Positions 16,857 through 25,398 are shown, counted from the stretch's first letter. The stretch is DNA of 64,000 nucleotides from Microbacterium telephonicum (GCF_003651225.1 NZ_RCDB01000001.1:1-64000), one strand, 5' to 3'. A program made the numbers and translations. The notes: a model not told the origin generated them from the sequence alone.

Positions 16857-16884
16857 AAGGGGGATGCCACGCGGCATCCCCCTT
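16857..16884. terminator. HU gene terminator hairpin
   Basis: AAGGGGGATGCC, a 4-nt loop (ACGC), then GGCATCCCCCTT form a perfect 12-bp stem. It lies 22 bp after the HU stop and before ctaG. There is no long U tract, as is usual in high-GC actinobacteria. Confidence 0.75.
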
Positions 16885-16905
16885 CGACGGTGCGGTTCGA
16901 GGGTC

Positions 16906-17184
16906 TTACTTGACCGCAGCCTTGAGCTTCGAGCCCGCGGTGACCTTGACGCGCTTGCCGGCGGCGATCTCGATGGTCTCACCCGTCTGCGGGTTGCGGC
17001 CGGTGCGGGCCGACGTGGCGACCTGCTCGAACGCGATCCAGCCGGGGATCGTGACCTTCTCGCCCTTGGCGACGGCGTCCGAGACGGACGAGAACAGCGC
17101 GTCGAGCACGCCCGAGACGGCGGACTGGCTCTGACCCGTCGCGGAAGCGATGCTGGCGACGAGCTCGGTCTTGGTGATGGCCAT
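16906..17184 (-). CDS. hup: HU-family nucleoid protein
   Basis: 92 residues. It shows MAITKTELVASIASATGQSQSAV, KGEKVTIPGWIAFEQVATSARTGRNPQTG and a C-terminal KVTAGSKLKAAVK. The DNA-gripping arm carries the conserved RxGRNPQTG. It is a short HU without the long Lys-rich mycobacterial tail. GGAGGA lies 7 nt before the ATG. It binds and bends DNA non-specifically as a dimer. A hairpin and a GC palindrome lie upstream, and a strong terminator follows. Confidence 0.92.
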   Translation of the reverse strand: MAITKTELVASIASATGQSQSAVSGVLDALFSSVSDAVAKGEKVTIPGWIAFEQVATSARTGRNPQTGETIEIAAGKRVKVTAGSKLKAAVK

Positions 17185-17229
17185 GGGGTTGTCCTCCAGA
17201 CGGCGAATGCCGACTTCAGTAACTTCGGA

Positions 17230-17300
17230 CCGCCGGCAGTGCCGGCGGCTGGTCGGATCGACCGCCACCCAATGTACCCATGAACCGCGGAATTCCGCGG
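17230..17300 (-). promoter_or_regulatory. HU upstream region: promoter and two palindromes
   Basis: The minus-strand -10 candidate TACATT is at 17278-17273. A perfect 16-bp palindrome CCGCGGAATTCCGCGG (17285-17300) covers the -35 region. CCGCCGGC-AGT-GCCGGCGG (17230-17248) would form an 8-bp hairpin in the 5' leader. The operator and RNA roles are inferred. Confidence 0.35.
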
Positions 17301-17375
17301 ATTTCTCGCCCTCAGCGGACAATCTCCCCGGCGTGTCGCGTGTCGGGAGTGCCTGATGTGACGGATGAGGGCGTT

Positions 17376-17878
17376 TCAGCGCCGGTGAGCCGCGATCACG
17401 CCGCGCGCGGTGCGGGCGAACGCGGGAGCCACACGGTCCTTCCCGTCGAGGTATCCGCCCACGAGCGCCGCGTCGCGCAGGAGCACGAGCGAGGCGGCGA
17501 CCTCCGCCGGCGCATCCAGCTCGGCGGCGGCCGCGAGCGCCTCGAGGGTGCCGCGGAACCATTCCCGGTGGTCGTCGGTGAGCTGCCGCACCGGCCCCGC
17601 ATCCGGGTACTCCGCGGCCGCGTTGATGAAGGGGCAGCCTCGCGTGTGCCGGTCGCGGATGTCGGCCGAGATGCCCTCCACGACGAGGTCGAGCAGCACG
17701 TCGGGATCGTCGGATGCGGTGGATGCCGCGGCGAACAACTGCCGCAGCTGCACGTCCTCGCCCTCGAGATAGGCCAGCACGAGGCCTTCCTTCCCGGCGA
17801 ACTGCTTGTACATCGTGGCGCGGGTGACTCCGGCCGCGTCGATGATGCGGTCGACCCCGACGGCGTGGATGCCCTCGC
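17376..17878 (-). pseudogene. TetR-family regulator lacking its N-terminus
   Basis: The conserved part begins abruptly at GEGIHAVGVDRIIDAAGV and runs through TRATMYKQFAGKEGLVLAYL to a normal TetR C-terminal domain (RGCPFINAAAEYP). The first helix of the HTH, and the start codon that should precede it by about 25 residues, are absent. Upstream in frame is only the antisense of another gene. The ORF stays open to GTG/ATG codons at about 17990, but those residues are not TetR-like. Its 5' end and promoter were probably removed by the deletion described for the next entry. Confidence 0.7.
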
Positions 17879-18123
17879 CGTTCGGCGTCAACGGCGCCAA
17901 GCCGCTGAGCAAGCGCCACTTCCATTTCACGTTCGGCAACGACCTCACCCGCGCCGAATCCGACCTCGAGTGGGAGCGCTCGGCGGTCAACTCCTACAAC
18001 CGGGTGTTCTTCGAGGGGGTGACACGCACGCACCGCATCGTGAGCCAGGACGGCTGGGAGGAGGTCGCCGACTACGCCCTCACCTGGGCGACGTCCCACG
18101 CCGCCGCGGCCCCCGTCGCCTGA
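17879..18123 (+). pseudogene. C-terminal fragment of a divergent gene, unknown family
   Basis: About 80 residues with normal codon use on the plus strand (FGVNGAKPLSKRHFHFTF, LEWERSAVNSYNRVFFEGV, DGWEEVADYALTWA) ending in TGA. No plausible start exists; in frame upstream is the antisense of the TetR gene. The fragment looks like the end of a cytosolic enzyme, perhaps a flavodoxin-like reductase, but I cannot name it. Together with the N-truncated TetR it indicates one deletion across a head-to-head pair. Confidence 0.6.
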
Positions 18124-18138
18124 ACCCCGCGCGAACGA

Positions 18139-18175
18139 CGAAAGCCCGGACCTCCGAGGAGGATCCGGGCTTTCG
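18139..18175. terminator. bidirectional terminator after rpsN
   Basis: The stem CGAAAGCCCGGA / TCCGGGCTTTCG (12 bp perfect) closes a loop that can pair further through CCTCC/GGAGG. It lies 14 bp beyond the rpsN stop and just after the plus-strand fragment. Confidence 0.8.
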
Positions 18176-18189
18176 CGGTGCGCGGGTGC

Positions 18190-18495
18190 TTACCAGCTGG
18201 ACTTGGTCACGCCGGGCAGCTCGCCCTTGTGCGCCATGTCGCGGAAGCGGACACGCGAGATGCCGAACTTCGACAGGTGACCACGGGGGCGACCGTCGAT
18301 GGCGTCGCGGTTGCGCAGACGCACCGGCGACGCGTTGCGCGGGAGCTTCTGCAGGCCGACGCGGGCCGCCTCGCGGGCCTCGTCGGTCGCGTTGGGGTCG
18401 ATGAGGGTCTTCTTCAGCTCGGCACGCTTCTCGGCGTAGCGGGCGACGACCTCTTCACGCTGCTTGTTGCGCGCGATCTTGCTCTTCTTGGCCAT
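18190..18495 (-). CDS. rpsN: 30S ribosomal protein S14, zinc-independent form
   Basis: 101 residues ([29 protein letters not shown] at the start, [22 protein letters not shown] at the end). This is the long S14 type without the CxxC...CxxC zinc ribbon of the 61-residue form. Third gene of an rpmB-rpmG-rpsN operon; its ATG follows the rpmG stop by 4 nt. In many actinobacteria this set is the zinc-sparing one controlled by Zur, but I find no Zur box upstream here. Confidence 0.95.
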   Translation of the reverse strand: MAKKSKIARNKQREEVVARYAEKRAELKKTLIDPNATDEAREAARVGLQKLPRNASPVRLRNRDAIDGRPRGHLSKFGISRVRFRDMAHKGELPGVTKSSW

Positions 18496-18499
18496 GAGA

Positions 18500-18670
18500 T
18501 CAGCGCTCCTCTCGGAACTCGACGTGCTTGCGGATGACCGGGTCGTACTTCTTGAGCACGATGCGGTCGGGGTTGTTGCGACGGTTCTTGCGCGTCACGT
18601 AGGTGTACCCCGTGCCCGCGGTCGAACGCAGCTTGATGATCGGACGGACGTCCTGAGCCTTCTTCGCCAT
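18500..18670 (-). CDS. rpmG: 50S ribosomal protein L33, zinc-independent form
   Basis: 56 residues: [52 protein letters not shown]. There are no cysteines, so it is the C-minus paralogue. Its ATG shares the final A of the rpmB stop (TAATG), so the two are tightly coupled. The length matches the family exactly. Confidence 0.95.
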   Translation of the reverse strand: MAKKAQDVRPIIKLRSTAGTGYTYVTRKNRRNNPDRIVLKKYDPVIRKHVEFREER

Positions 18671-18906
18671 TAGAGCTTCACACCCTTCGCGAGGAGGTCC
18701 TTCACGACCGACTCGATGCCACGGGCGTCGATGACCTTGATGCCCTTAGCCGACACGTTCAGCGTGATCTTGCGACCGAGCGACGGAACGAAGTAGGTCT
18801 TCTTCTGCACGTTCGGGTCGAAGCGGCGCTTCGTCCGGCGGTGCGAGTGCGAGATGTTGTGACCGAAGCCGGGAACAGCACCGGTCACCTGGCACACTGC
18901 TGCCAT
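18670..18906 (-). CDS. rpmB: 50S ribosomal protein L28, zinc-independent form
   Basis: 78 residues, [32 protein letters not shown] in its first half. The zinc-binding version has paired cysteines near the start; here a single Cys5 is left, so this is the C-minus form. AAGGAG precedes the ATG with good spacing. First gene of the operon, with a leader of about 157 nt that can fold on its own 5' end. Confidence 0.95.
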   Translation of the reverse strand: MAAVCQVTGAVPGFGHNISHSHRRTKRRFDPNVQKKTYFVPSLGRKITLNVSAKGIKVIDARGIESVVKDLLAKGVKL

Positions 18907-18956
18907 AGTGATGTCTCCTTAGTACCGTGGAGCCGGACGGCCCCACCCAAGATCCC

Positions 18957-19075
18957 TTGTCTGCGCCCCACACGAGAGCACTCGCATTTCCGATCGTCGA
19001 GCGAGCGGGAGGCGAGGAGAAACGCGTGGGGTGCGAACTGCGTGCTGGAGTGCGCGCAGACAAAGGTCAATCCTA
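18957..19075 (-). promoter_or_regulatory. rpmB promoter and structured 5' leader
   Basis: TAGGAT (minus strand, 19075-19070) predicts transcription from about 19063. The RNA would then begin with TTGTCTGCGC, which is perfectly complementary to GCGCAGACAA 87 nt further on (18966-18957). An inner GTGGGG/CCCCAC pairing (19031-19026 with 18971-18966) competes or stacks with it. A closed leader just before the ribosome site suggests control, for example r-protein autoregulation. Confidence 0.5.
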
Positions 19076-19121
19076 GCACGCGACGGCGCGTCGCCTTGAC
19101 CCGGCCTAGCTCCGGCGCCGC

Positions 19122-19307
19122 ATGGCGAGCCATGCGTCGCCGTTCGACTTCACCGACACCACCCGGTGTCGCGGCTGCTTCGCACCGATCGTGCTGCCCG
19201 CCGACGGCGGCGCCGGCGGCGTGCTGCTCATCGTCATCGCGGCGCGCTACGAGAAGCAGCTGCGGGCGCTGCGCACCGCATACAGCGCCGTCACGTCGCT
19301 GCGTTAG
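19122..19307 (+). CDS. small hypothetical protein, doubtful
   Basis: 61 codons with good third-position GC. A CxxC (CRGC) lies near the start, then a hydrophobic stretch GAGGVLLIVIAARY and a charged end EKQLRALRTAYSAV. It could be a tiny membrane protein or a remnant. Its 3' end overlaps the 3' end of the glycosylase gene on the other strand by 17 bp. I know no family. Confidence 0.3.
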   Translation: MASHASPFDFTDTTRCRGCFAPIVLPADGGAGGVLLIVIAARYEKQLRALRTAYSAVTSLR

Positions 19308-19962
19308 GCCCGGCGCCGCGCCCCCAGCGGAACGCCGACACGGTGGGATCGCCGGGGATCCAGAACCGCCAGGGGAAGTCCGGCCCGCCGGCGGCGCCGG
19401 CCACCCCGACGCGCGGACCGGTCGCGACGGGTGTCACCGGCTCGGCGGGCAGCCAGAGCCGCGCCGAGGCGCCGGCCCGCAGCGCGCCGGTGACCGCGTC
19501 GATCCCGTCGTGGATCGGATGCCGCAGGCCCACGGCCCTGCCGAGGCGTCCGGGCCCGCGGGCGAGCTCGCGCGCGGCGCGGGCCGTCGGACGCCGCGCG
19601 AAGGCGGCATCCGCTCCCTCGACGACCTCGCCGGCGCGCAGCAGGATCCCGCCGGCGACCTCCTCCGGTCCGCTCACGACGTTGACGCACGAGTGGATCC
19701 CGTGGCTGAGGTACACGTAGAGGTGGCCGGGTTCGCCCCACATCGTCGCGTTGCGGGCGGTGGGCCCCATGCGCGCGTGCGACCCGGCGTCGGGCACGTC
19801 GCCGGTGCCGCGGCCGTGATACGCCTCGACCTCGGTGAGCCGCACCGCGACCTCGACGTCGTCGACCCGGACCCGCAGCACGGCTCCCAGCAGGCGCGGC
19901 GCGACCTCGGCGGGCAGTCCGGCGAGTGCGTCGCGGGTGGCCGGGATCAACGAGGTGCTCAC
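19291..19962 (-). CDS. DNA-3-methyladenine glycosylase (AAG/MPG type)
   Basis: 223 residues from the GTG at 19962, which overlaps the preceding stop (GTGA). AAG-family landmarks: LRLTEVEAYHGRGTGDVPDAGSHA (catalytic Glu in TEVEAY), RNATMWGEPGHLYVYLSHGIHSCVNVV, and GILLRAGEV. The enzyme excises alkylated purines in base-excision repair. It is last in the long minus-strand run that begins with znuA, although a separate internal promoter is possible. Confidence 0.9.
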   Translation of the reverse strand: MSTSLIPATRDALAGLPAEVAPRLLGAVLRVRVDDVEVAVRLTEVEAYHGRGTGDVPDAGSHARMGPTARNATMWGEPGHLYVYLSHGIHSCVNVVSGPEEVAGGILLRAGEVVEGADAAFARRPTARAARELARGPGRLGRAVGLRHPIHDGIDAVTGALRAGASARLWLPAEPVTPVATGPRVGVAGAAGGPDFPWRFWIPGDPTVSAFRWGRGAGPNAAT

Positions 19963-21428
19963 AGCCGTGGCGCGTTCTGGCACCAGGAGAGGTCGAACCC
20001 GCTGAGAGCGACGACCTCGTGCCCGTCGGCGATCTCGACGATGTGGGTCTGCAGGCGCTCCGGCAGCGGCAGCATGTACGGGTCGTACGGGTTGTCGACG
20101 ATGTCGGGGGCGATGGTGACGGCGGCGTAGCGGCCGCTCGGCGAGACGCAGGTGTGCACGAACGCGGCGTCGGTGGGGACGTCGAAGATGTCGCGCGCCG
20201 ACCCGTCGACGCCCACGACGTTCACCGTCGTGCCGAGCAGGGTGAAGCCGTCGTCGGCCATCCGCGACAGCACCCGCAGGCTGCCGCCCGAGCCGTCGGG
20301 CAGGCTCAGCACCGTCTGCGTCAGCCCGAGCGCGGGGTCGGTCGGCGGGATCGGCCGCTCCTCCGCGGTCGCGAGGTCGACCGTGACGAGGTCGCCGTTC
20401 GGGCGCTGCACGATCGCGACGGCCGCGCCGCGTCCGATGCCGTCGATCGCGATCGCCAGGCCCAGGGCGACGGGGACGGCATCCGGGGTCACGAGGGTGA
20501 GGGCGCCGTCGAAGGTCATCATGAGGATGCTGTCGGTGCCGGGGACGAACCGCCAGTCGTCGACGCGCGAATCGCCGCCGTCGCGGACGACCGCGGTGGG
20601 CTCGGCATCGGCCTGATCGTCGAGGAGCGACGCGGTGAACAGCTCGTTCTCGCGGGCGCCGGCCTGCCCCACCGTCTCGTCGGTGTAGGTGTACCCGACG
20701 AGGTTGCCCCTGTCGGCGCTCTGCAGGTTCGTCACCAAGCCGTCGCCCGGCAGGGGCAGCTCGCGCCGGCCGCTGCCGTCGAGGCGCGTGACGACCAGGT
20801 GGGAGCGCTCGTCGGCGTCGACCGTCGAGACGACGAGGTGACTCCCGGTCGCGCGGAAGTCCTCGATGTGCGTGTCGGTGAACACCGGCTGTGCGGCGTC
20901 GCCGGCGAGGTCGGTGCGGAAGATCGTGTCCTCGCCGTCGCCGCGGCGCAGGATGTACGCCTCGAGTGCGGGCGTGGCCAGTGTCTCGGTGATCGTCGCG
21001 GCAGGCCCCCCGCCGAGTCCCTCCACATCGCGGATCGTCACCGTGTAGGTCGTGTCGTCCCACATCGGCAGGGCGAAGCGCACGCCGACGCTGCGCCCCG
21101 ACGTGTCGACGGTGAAGTCGGCCGCGGGCTCGACGGTGACCTGGTCGGGCGACACCTCCTGCAGCGACTCGGTCGTCGTGATGATGAGGCGGGACCCGGA
21201 TGCCGACACCGCGGCCTGCGGGTCCCACGAGGTCGAGGTCACCCGAGGACCGAGCGCCGTCGTCACGGCGGCGCCGCCGAGGCCGATGACGGCGAGCACG
21301 CCGACGACGACCGCGAAGGCGCCGAGGAACGCGCGGCCCCGGCGCCGGCGGGTGCGCTCGCGGCGGGTGGGCCCCGCGGCGCGGCGGGTGGGCTCGGCCG
21401 CGCGGCGGGACGGGGTCTCGGTGCTCAT
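19959..21428 (-). CDS. membrane-anchored Ig-like/beta-propeller protein, unknown role
   Basis: 489 residues from ATG 21428; the in-frame extension to 21557 covers the end of the upstream gene and is rejected. An Arg-rich cytoplasmic tail is followed by one helix (FLGAFAVVVGVLAVIGLGGAAV). A short Ig-like domain resembles SbsA Ig domains (VRFALPMWDDTTYTVTIRDVEG). A set of WD/TolB-like beta blades follows. It starts 19 nt after the TIGR03943 stop, so it probably belongs to the zinc operon; a metal link is only by position. Confidence 0.7.
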   Translation of the reverse strand: MSTETPSRRAAEPTRRAAGPTRRERTRRRRGRAFLGAFAVVVGVLAVIGLGGAAVTTALGPRVTSTSWDPQAAVSASGSRLIITTTESLQEVSPDQVTVEPAADFTVDTSGRSVGVRFALPMWDDTTYTVTIRDVEGLGGGPAATITETLATPALEAYILRRGDGEDTIFRTDLAGDAAQPVFTDTHIEDFRATGSHLVVSTVDADERSHLVVTRLDGSGRRELPLPGDGLVTNLQSADRGNLVGYTYTDETVGQAGARENELFTASLLDDQADAEPTAVVRDGGDSRVDDWRFVPGTDSILMMTFDGALTLVTPDAVPVALGLAIAIDGIGRGAAVAIVQRPNGDLVTVDLATAEERPIPPTDPALGLTQTVLSLPDGSGGSLRVLSRMADDGFTLLGTTVNVVGVDGSARDIFDVPTDAAFVHTCVSPSGRYAAVTIAPDIVDNPYDPYMLPLPERLQTHIVEIADGHEVVALSGFDLSWCQNAPRL

Positions 21429-21447
21429 GGTCGGTCGGGGTGCGGGA

Positions 21448-22260
21448 TCAGTACTCGTAGGGGTCGGAAGGCTCGTCGACGGTCGAGACCTCGGCGGCCT
21501 GCACCTGCAGGGTTCCGTCGACGTCGCGCACCGTGCCGGTGACGGTGACCCACTCACCGGTGTCGGGGGCGTCGGACCCGGTGACGGGCACGAACGCGGG
21601 CTGCGCGTCGATGACGCAGTGGGTGATGACCAGGCGGGTGAGCTGGAAGCCGTCGCCGCCGGGTGTCGCGAACCCCGTGAGGGTCACCTGGTCGCCGTCG
21701 AAGGCCTCGGGATTGGTCGCGGTCGCGAACACGCTCGCCCACTCGCCGATGCCGAACGACGCGGTGTCGCCGGTCGCGGCCAGCGCGACGGTGTCGGCCC
21801 CCTGGAACAGCGGCGCCGATCCCGTGTCGCGCGACATCGCGATCTCGGCCGAGAGGGAGGCCGGCGGGGTGAGCACGATGACCGCGACGGTTCCGAGGGC
21901 GACGGCGCCGCCGACGCCGACGAGTACGGACCCGAGCACCGCGGTCGGGCGGCGGGGGGCGGGAGTGCCGTGATCATGCGCGTCGCCATGATCGTGCGGG
22001 TGGTCGTGGGCGTGGTCGTGGCCGTGGTCGGCCTCGGCGCCGAGCGGCAGCGCGAAACTCGTCACCGCGCCCACGAGGGCGAGCACCGCCATCGAGACGG
22101 CGAACCACGACGACTCCGGGTTGATGTACAGCCCGAGCCGACCGGTGACGGCGAGCGCGACGGTGACGGCGGCGAGGGCGGCGGCGAGCCCCACGCCGAG
22201 CACGCGGGTCGCGAGCAGCCGCGTGCGCCGGGAGACGGGCGCGGTCGAGGAGTCAGGCAA
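21448..22260 (-). CDS. TIGR03943 family putative permease subunit, His-rich
   Basis: 270 residues. Two N-terminal helices flank a metal-binding loop HGHDHAHDHPHDHGDAHDHG (about residues 79-98). A third helix leads to a C-terminal extracytoplasmic domain with an OB-like strand pattern (VTLTGFATPGG and THCVIDAQP). This family (YcgQ-like) is nearly always paired with the COG0701 permease, here overlapping its stop by 8 bp, and often lies in Zur regulons. The His loop suggests zinc or cobalt handling; transport is unproven. Confidence 0.85.
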   Translation of the reverse strand: MPDSSTAPVSRRTRLLATRVLGVGLAAALAAVTVALAVTGRLGLYINPESSWFAVSMAVLALVGAVTSFALPLGAEADHGHDHAHDHPHDHGDAHDHGTPAPRRPTAVLGSVLVGVGGAVALGTVAVIVLTPPASLSAEIAMSRDTGSAPLFQGADTVALAATGDTASFGIGEWASVFATATNPEAFDGDQVTLTGFATPGGDGFQLTRLVITHCVIDAQPAFVPVTGSDAPDTGEWVTVTGTVRDVDGTLQVQAAEVSTVDEPSDPYEY

Positions 22261-23266
22261 GGAGGTTCACCACCCCACCGATGGCGACCGCCGACAGCAC
22301 GACGATGACGACGATCCCCGCGAGGATGCGGGTGCGGAAGGTGGTGCGCAGCAGCGCGAGCATCTTCACGTCGACGAGCGGGCCGACCAGCAGGAACGCG
22401 ACGATCGAGCCGGGCGTGAACGTCGAGGCGAACGACAGCGCGAAGAACGAGTCGACGTTGGAGCAGATCGAGACGATCATCGCCAGCGCGATCATCGCGA
22501 GGATCGACAGCGCCGGGTTGGAGCCGATCGCCAGCAGCGCGTCGCGCGGCACCAGCACCTGCACGGCACCGGCGAGCGCGGATCCGACGATGAGGGCGGG
22601 CATGACGGCGCGCAGCTCGACGACGAACTGTGCGAGGCTGCGGCGCCCCTTGCCGCCCGAGGTGCCGTCTGTGATCTGGGTCTCGACGATCTCGCAGGTC
22701 GCCAGGAAGCGCTCAGTCAGCATCCCCTCGGCGTCCGGATGACGCGAGTAGAGCCACCCGATGAGGTTCGCGATGAGGTAACCGCCGACGAGGCGCGCGA
22801 TGAGGATGCCGTCGTCGAAGCCGAACGCCTGGTGAGTCGTGATGATGACGATCGGGTTCACGATCGGCGCGGCGATGAGGAACGTCAGGGTCTCGGGCAC
22901 GCCGAATCCGCGCATGAGGAGACCGCGCGCGAACGGCACATTGCCGCACTCGCACACCGGAATCAGCATGCCCAGCAGCGAGAGCACCGCGCGACGGGCC
23001 CACGCCCGGCGCGGCATCCAGCGTTCGATGACGCCCGGCGGCACCCACACCTGCACGACGATCGACAGCAGCACGCCGAGCATGACGAACGGCAGCGACT
23101 CGATGAGGACGCTGGTCGAGAGGGTCAGGCCGTCCTGCAGCCGCGTCGGCAGCGCCGGGCCGGGGCTGAGCAGCGCGAGGGCCACGAGGGCGGCCACGAC
23201 GAGCACGCCGAGGCCGATCCCGAGACCCAGCCGGGTGGGCCGGCGGGTCGCGACGTCAGAGGTCAC
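22253..23266 (-). CDS. COG0701 permease (YcgR-like)
   Basis: 337 residues and about eight transmembrane helices. The family motif PVCECGNVPFARGL in helix 3 and the pair IAAPIVNPIVI and SICSNVDSFFAL are present. Homologues next to TIGR03943 proteins are Zur-controlled in several Gram-positives, and a role in metal export or metallochaperone loading has been proposed. Its start overlaps the zur gene end by 11 bp, so it is co-translated with the regulator. Confidence 0.85.
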   Translation of the reverse strand: MTSDVATRRPTRLGLGIGLGVLVVAALVALALLSPGPALPTRLQDGLTLSTSVLIESLPFVMLGVLLSIVVQVWVPPGVIERWMPRRAWARRAVLSLLGMLIPVCECGNVPFARGLLMRGFGVPETLTFLIAAPIVNPIVIITTHQAFGFDDGILIARLVGGYLIANLIGWLYSRHPDAEGMLTERFLATCEIVETQITDGTSGGKGRRSLAQFVVELRAVMPALIVGSALAGAVQVLVPRDALLAIGSNPALSILAMIALAMIVSICSNVDSFFALSFASTFTPGSIVAFLLVGPLVDVKMLALLRTTFRTRILAGIVVIVVLSAVAIGGVVNLLA

Positions 23267-23678
23267 GGGCCGCCGGGGTGTCGGCGGCGCGCGCGGTGCA
23301 GGCTGCGCACAGTCCGAAGATGTCGACGACGTGCTCGGCCTGCGTGAAGCCGTTGGCGGCGGCGGTCGACTGCGCCCACTCCTCGACGGCGTGCGCCTCG
23401 ATCTCCACCGCCGTGCCGCACGAGCGGCAGATGAGGTGGTGGTGGTGGCCGGTGCTCGAGCAGGCGCGGTAGATCGCCTCGCCGTCGGGGCTCTGCAGCT
23501 GGTCGGCCTCGCCGGCGGCCGCGAGGGTCGCCAGGGCGCGGTACACGGTGGCCAGGCCGATGCCGGTGTTCTCCTCGCGGAGGGCGGCGTGCAGGTCCTG
23601 CGCGCTCACGAAGCCCTGCGCGTCGGAGAGGGCGCCGCGCACCCGCTCGCGCTGCCACGTGTTGCGCTGCTGAACCAT
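23256..23678 (-). CDS. zur: Fur-family zinc regulator Zur
   Basis: 140 residues. A winged-helix N-domain (QDLHAALREENTGIGLATVYRALATLAAAG) is followed by a dimerisation domain with HHHHLICRSCG and a second CxxC (CAAC) for the structural zinc. Placement between znuB and the permease pair, with a Zur-like box before znuA, points to Zur rather than Fur or PerR. With zinc it represses the uptake operon that includes its own gene. A half-site GGTTCTCA lies upstream at 23698-23705. Confidence 0.85.
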   Translation of the reverse strand: MVQQRNTWQRERVRGALSDAQGFVSAQDLHAALREENTGIGLATVYRALATLAAAGEADQLQSPDGEAIYRACSSTGHHHHLICRSCGTAVEIEAHAVEEWAQSTAAANGFTQAEHVVDIFGLCAACTARAADTPAARDL

Positions 23679-23722
23679 GGGCCCGAGTCTACCGAGCGGT
23701 TCTCATCGGCGGCTGGGAGCCC

Positions 23723-24580
23723 TCACATCGCGGTGACGCGGCCCTGACGGGCCCCGACGATGCGGCAGACGAGGTAGATGAGGAACGAGATCGTCGTGAT
23801 GTACGGACTCACCGGAAGGGTGCCCATGACGGCGAGCAGGATGCCGCCGACGGCCGAGACGACGCCGAACAGCGCGGCCAGCAGCGGCACGGCGACCGCG
23901 CCGGAGGACACCCGCATCGCGGCGGCGGCCGGCGTCACCAGCAGCGCCATCACCAGGAGCGCGCCGATGATGTGCACGGCCACGGCGACGATGAGACCCA
24001 GCAGCAGCATGAAGCCGAGCGAGACGCCGACCGTCGGAACCCCGCGGGCGGCGGCCGACTGCGGGTCGAGCGAGTCGAACGTGAGCGGGCGCCAGATCAG
24101 CAGCAGCGCGATCAGCACGACGGCGGCGATCGCGATGAGCCAGCCCAGCTGCGCGTTCTGCACCGACACGATCTGTCCCGTGAGCAGGCTGAACCGGTTG
24201 GCGCTGCGCCCGTTGTACAGAGACAGGAAGAGGATGCCCAGGCCCAGGCCGAACGGCATCAGCACGCCGATGATCGAGTTGCGGTCGCGGGCGCGGGCGC
24301 CGAGCCAGCCGATCAGGGCGGCGGCGACGAGCGACCCGAAGATCGAGCCGGTGACGACGTCGAAGCCGAACAGAAGCGCCGCGGCGGCCCCCGCGAACGA
24401 GAGCTCGCTGATGCCGTGCACGGCGAAGGCCATGTCACGGCGGATGACGAACACGCCGACGAGGCCGCCGACGAGGCCGAGCACGGCACCGGCCCACACC
24501 GAGTTCTGCACGAGGGCGAGGATGTCGCCGTAGTCGGCGAGGCCCCCGAACATGGCGTTCCAGACGTCGGACCAGTTCAT
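23723..24580 (-). CDS. znuB: zinc ABC transporter permease
   Basis: 285 residues; the ATG at 24580 lies in an ATGA overlap with the ATPase gene. It is an ABC-3 family permease (MntB/ZnuB) with about eight helices, the FVIRRDMAFAVHGISELSFAGAAAALLFG coupling region, and VHIIGALLVMALLVTPAAAA. It forms the membrane channel for metal delivered by ZnuA. The neighbours Zur and the zinc-box decide for zinc rather than manganese. Confidence 0.88.
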   Translation of the reverse strand: MNWSDVWNAMFGGLADYGDILALVQNSVWAGAVLGLVGGLVGVFVIRRDMAFAVHGISELSFAGAAAALLFGFDVVTGSIFGSLVAAALIGWLGARARDRNSIIGVLMPFGLGLGILFLSLYNGRSANRFSLLTGQIVSVQNAQLGWLIAIAAVVLIALLLIWRPLTFDSLDPQSAAARGVPTVGVSLGFMLLLGLIVAVAVHIIGALLVMALLVTPAAAAMRVSSGAVAVPLLAALFGVVSAVGGILLAVMGTLPVSPYITTISFLIYLVCRIVGARQGRVTAM

Positions 24581-25398
24581 GCGTGGTCCTCGCCGTCGTG
24601 GTGGTGGTGCGCGTCCTCGGCATCCGGTGCGCCGACGACGACGAGGCGCCCGCCGGCCTGCAACACGAAGACGGGCGCGCCGTAGAGGTCGCTGAGCACG
24701 GCGGAGGTGAGCACCTCGGCGGCGGTGCCGAGGGTGAACCGGCCGTTGGCGATGTAGAGGATGCGGTCGACCTTCTCCAGCACCGGGTTGATGTCGTGGG
24801 TGACCAGCAGCACGGCGGCGCCCGTCGCGCGGTGGTCGTCGATGAGGCGCACCACGGCCTGCTGGTTGGCGAGGTCGAGGCTCGTGAGCGGCTCGTCGCA
24901 CAGCAGCAGACGCGGGTCGTCGGCGAGGGCCTGACCGGCGCGCAGCCGCTGCTGCTCGCCGCCGGAGAGCTCCCCCACCGCGCGGTCGGCGAACGACTCC
25001 GCCCCGACCGCCCGGATCAGCTCGTCGACGCGGGCACGGTCGGCGGCGCGGCGCAGGGGCAGGCCGAAGCGGTGCCCCTCGACGCCGAGCGCGACGAGGT
25101 CGCGGCCGCGCAGCGACGTCTCCCGCGGCAGCGGTCGGGCCTGCGGGAGGTAGCCGATGCGGCGGTTGCCCTTGCGGTGCACGGGCTCGCCGAGCGCGAC
25201 GATCTCGCCGGAGCTCAGCGGCACCAGGCCGAGGATCGCCTTGAGCAGCGTCGTCTTGCCCGACCCGCTGGGGCCGAGCACCGCGATCAGCTCGCCGGGC
25301 TGCACGTCGAGGTCGAGCCCGCTCCACAGTTCGCGGTCACCGCGCCGGAGGCCGGCGCCGCGGATCTGCAGCACCGGGGATCCTGCGGGCGAACTCAC
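24577..25398 (-). CDS. znuC: zinc ABC transporter ATP-binding protein
   Basis: 273 residues. Walker A GPSGSGKTT (42-50), Q-loop YLPQARP, signature LSGGEQQRLRAGQAL, Walker B RLLLCDEPLTSLD and switch THDIN are all present. The C-terminus ends in a His-rich tail DAHHHHDGEDHA, perhaps a zinc-sensing or zinc-buffering addition. It overlaps znuA by 4 bp. Confidence 0.9.
   Translation of the reverse strand: MSSPAGSPVLQIRGAGLRRGDRELWSGLDLDVQPGELIAVLGPSGSGKTTLLKAILGLVPLSSGEIVALGEPVHRKGNRRIGYLPQARPLPRETSLRGRDLVALGVEGHRFGLPLRRAADRARVDELIRAVGAESFADRAVGELSGGEQQRLRAGQALADDPRLLLCDEPLTSLDLANQQAVVRLIDDHRATGAAVLLVTHDINPVLEKVDRILYIANGRFTLGTAAEVLTSAVLSDLYGAPVFVLQAGGRLVVVGAPDAEDAHHHHDGEDHA

Noticed and set aside
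16861-16890. tRNA-like GGTTCGAG near the HU stop
   Set aside because: Only a T-loop-like word within the HU 3' flank; no acceptor or anticodon arms can be drawn.
18957-19063. Zur box in front of rpmB
   Set aside because: No TGAnAAnnnTTnTCA-like palindrome in 18907-19130 on either strand.
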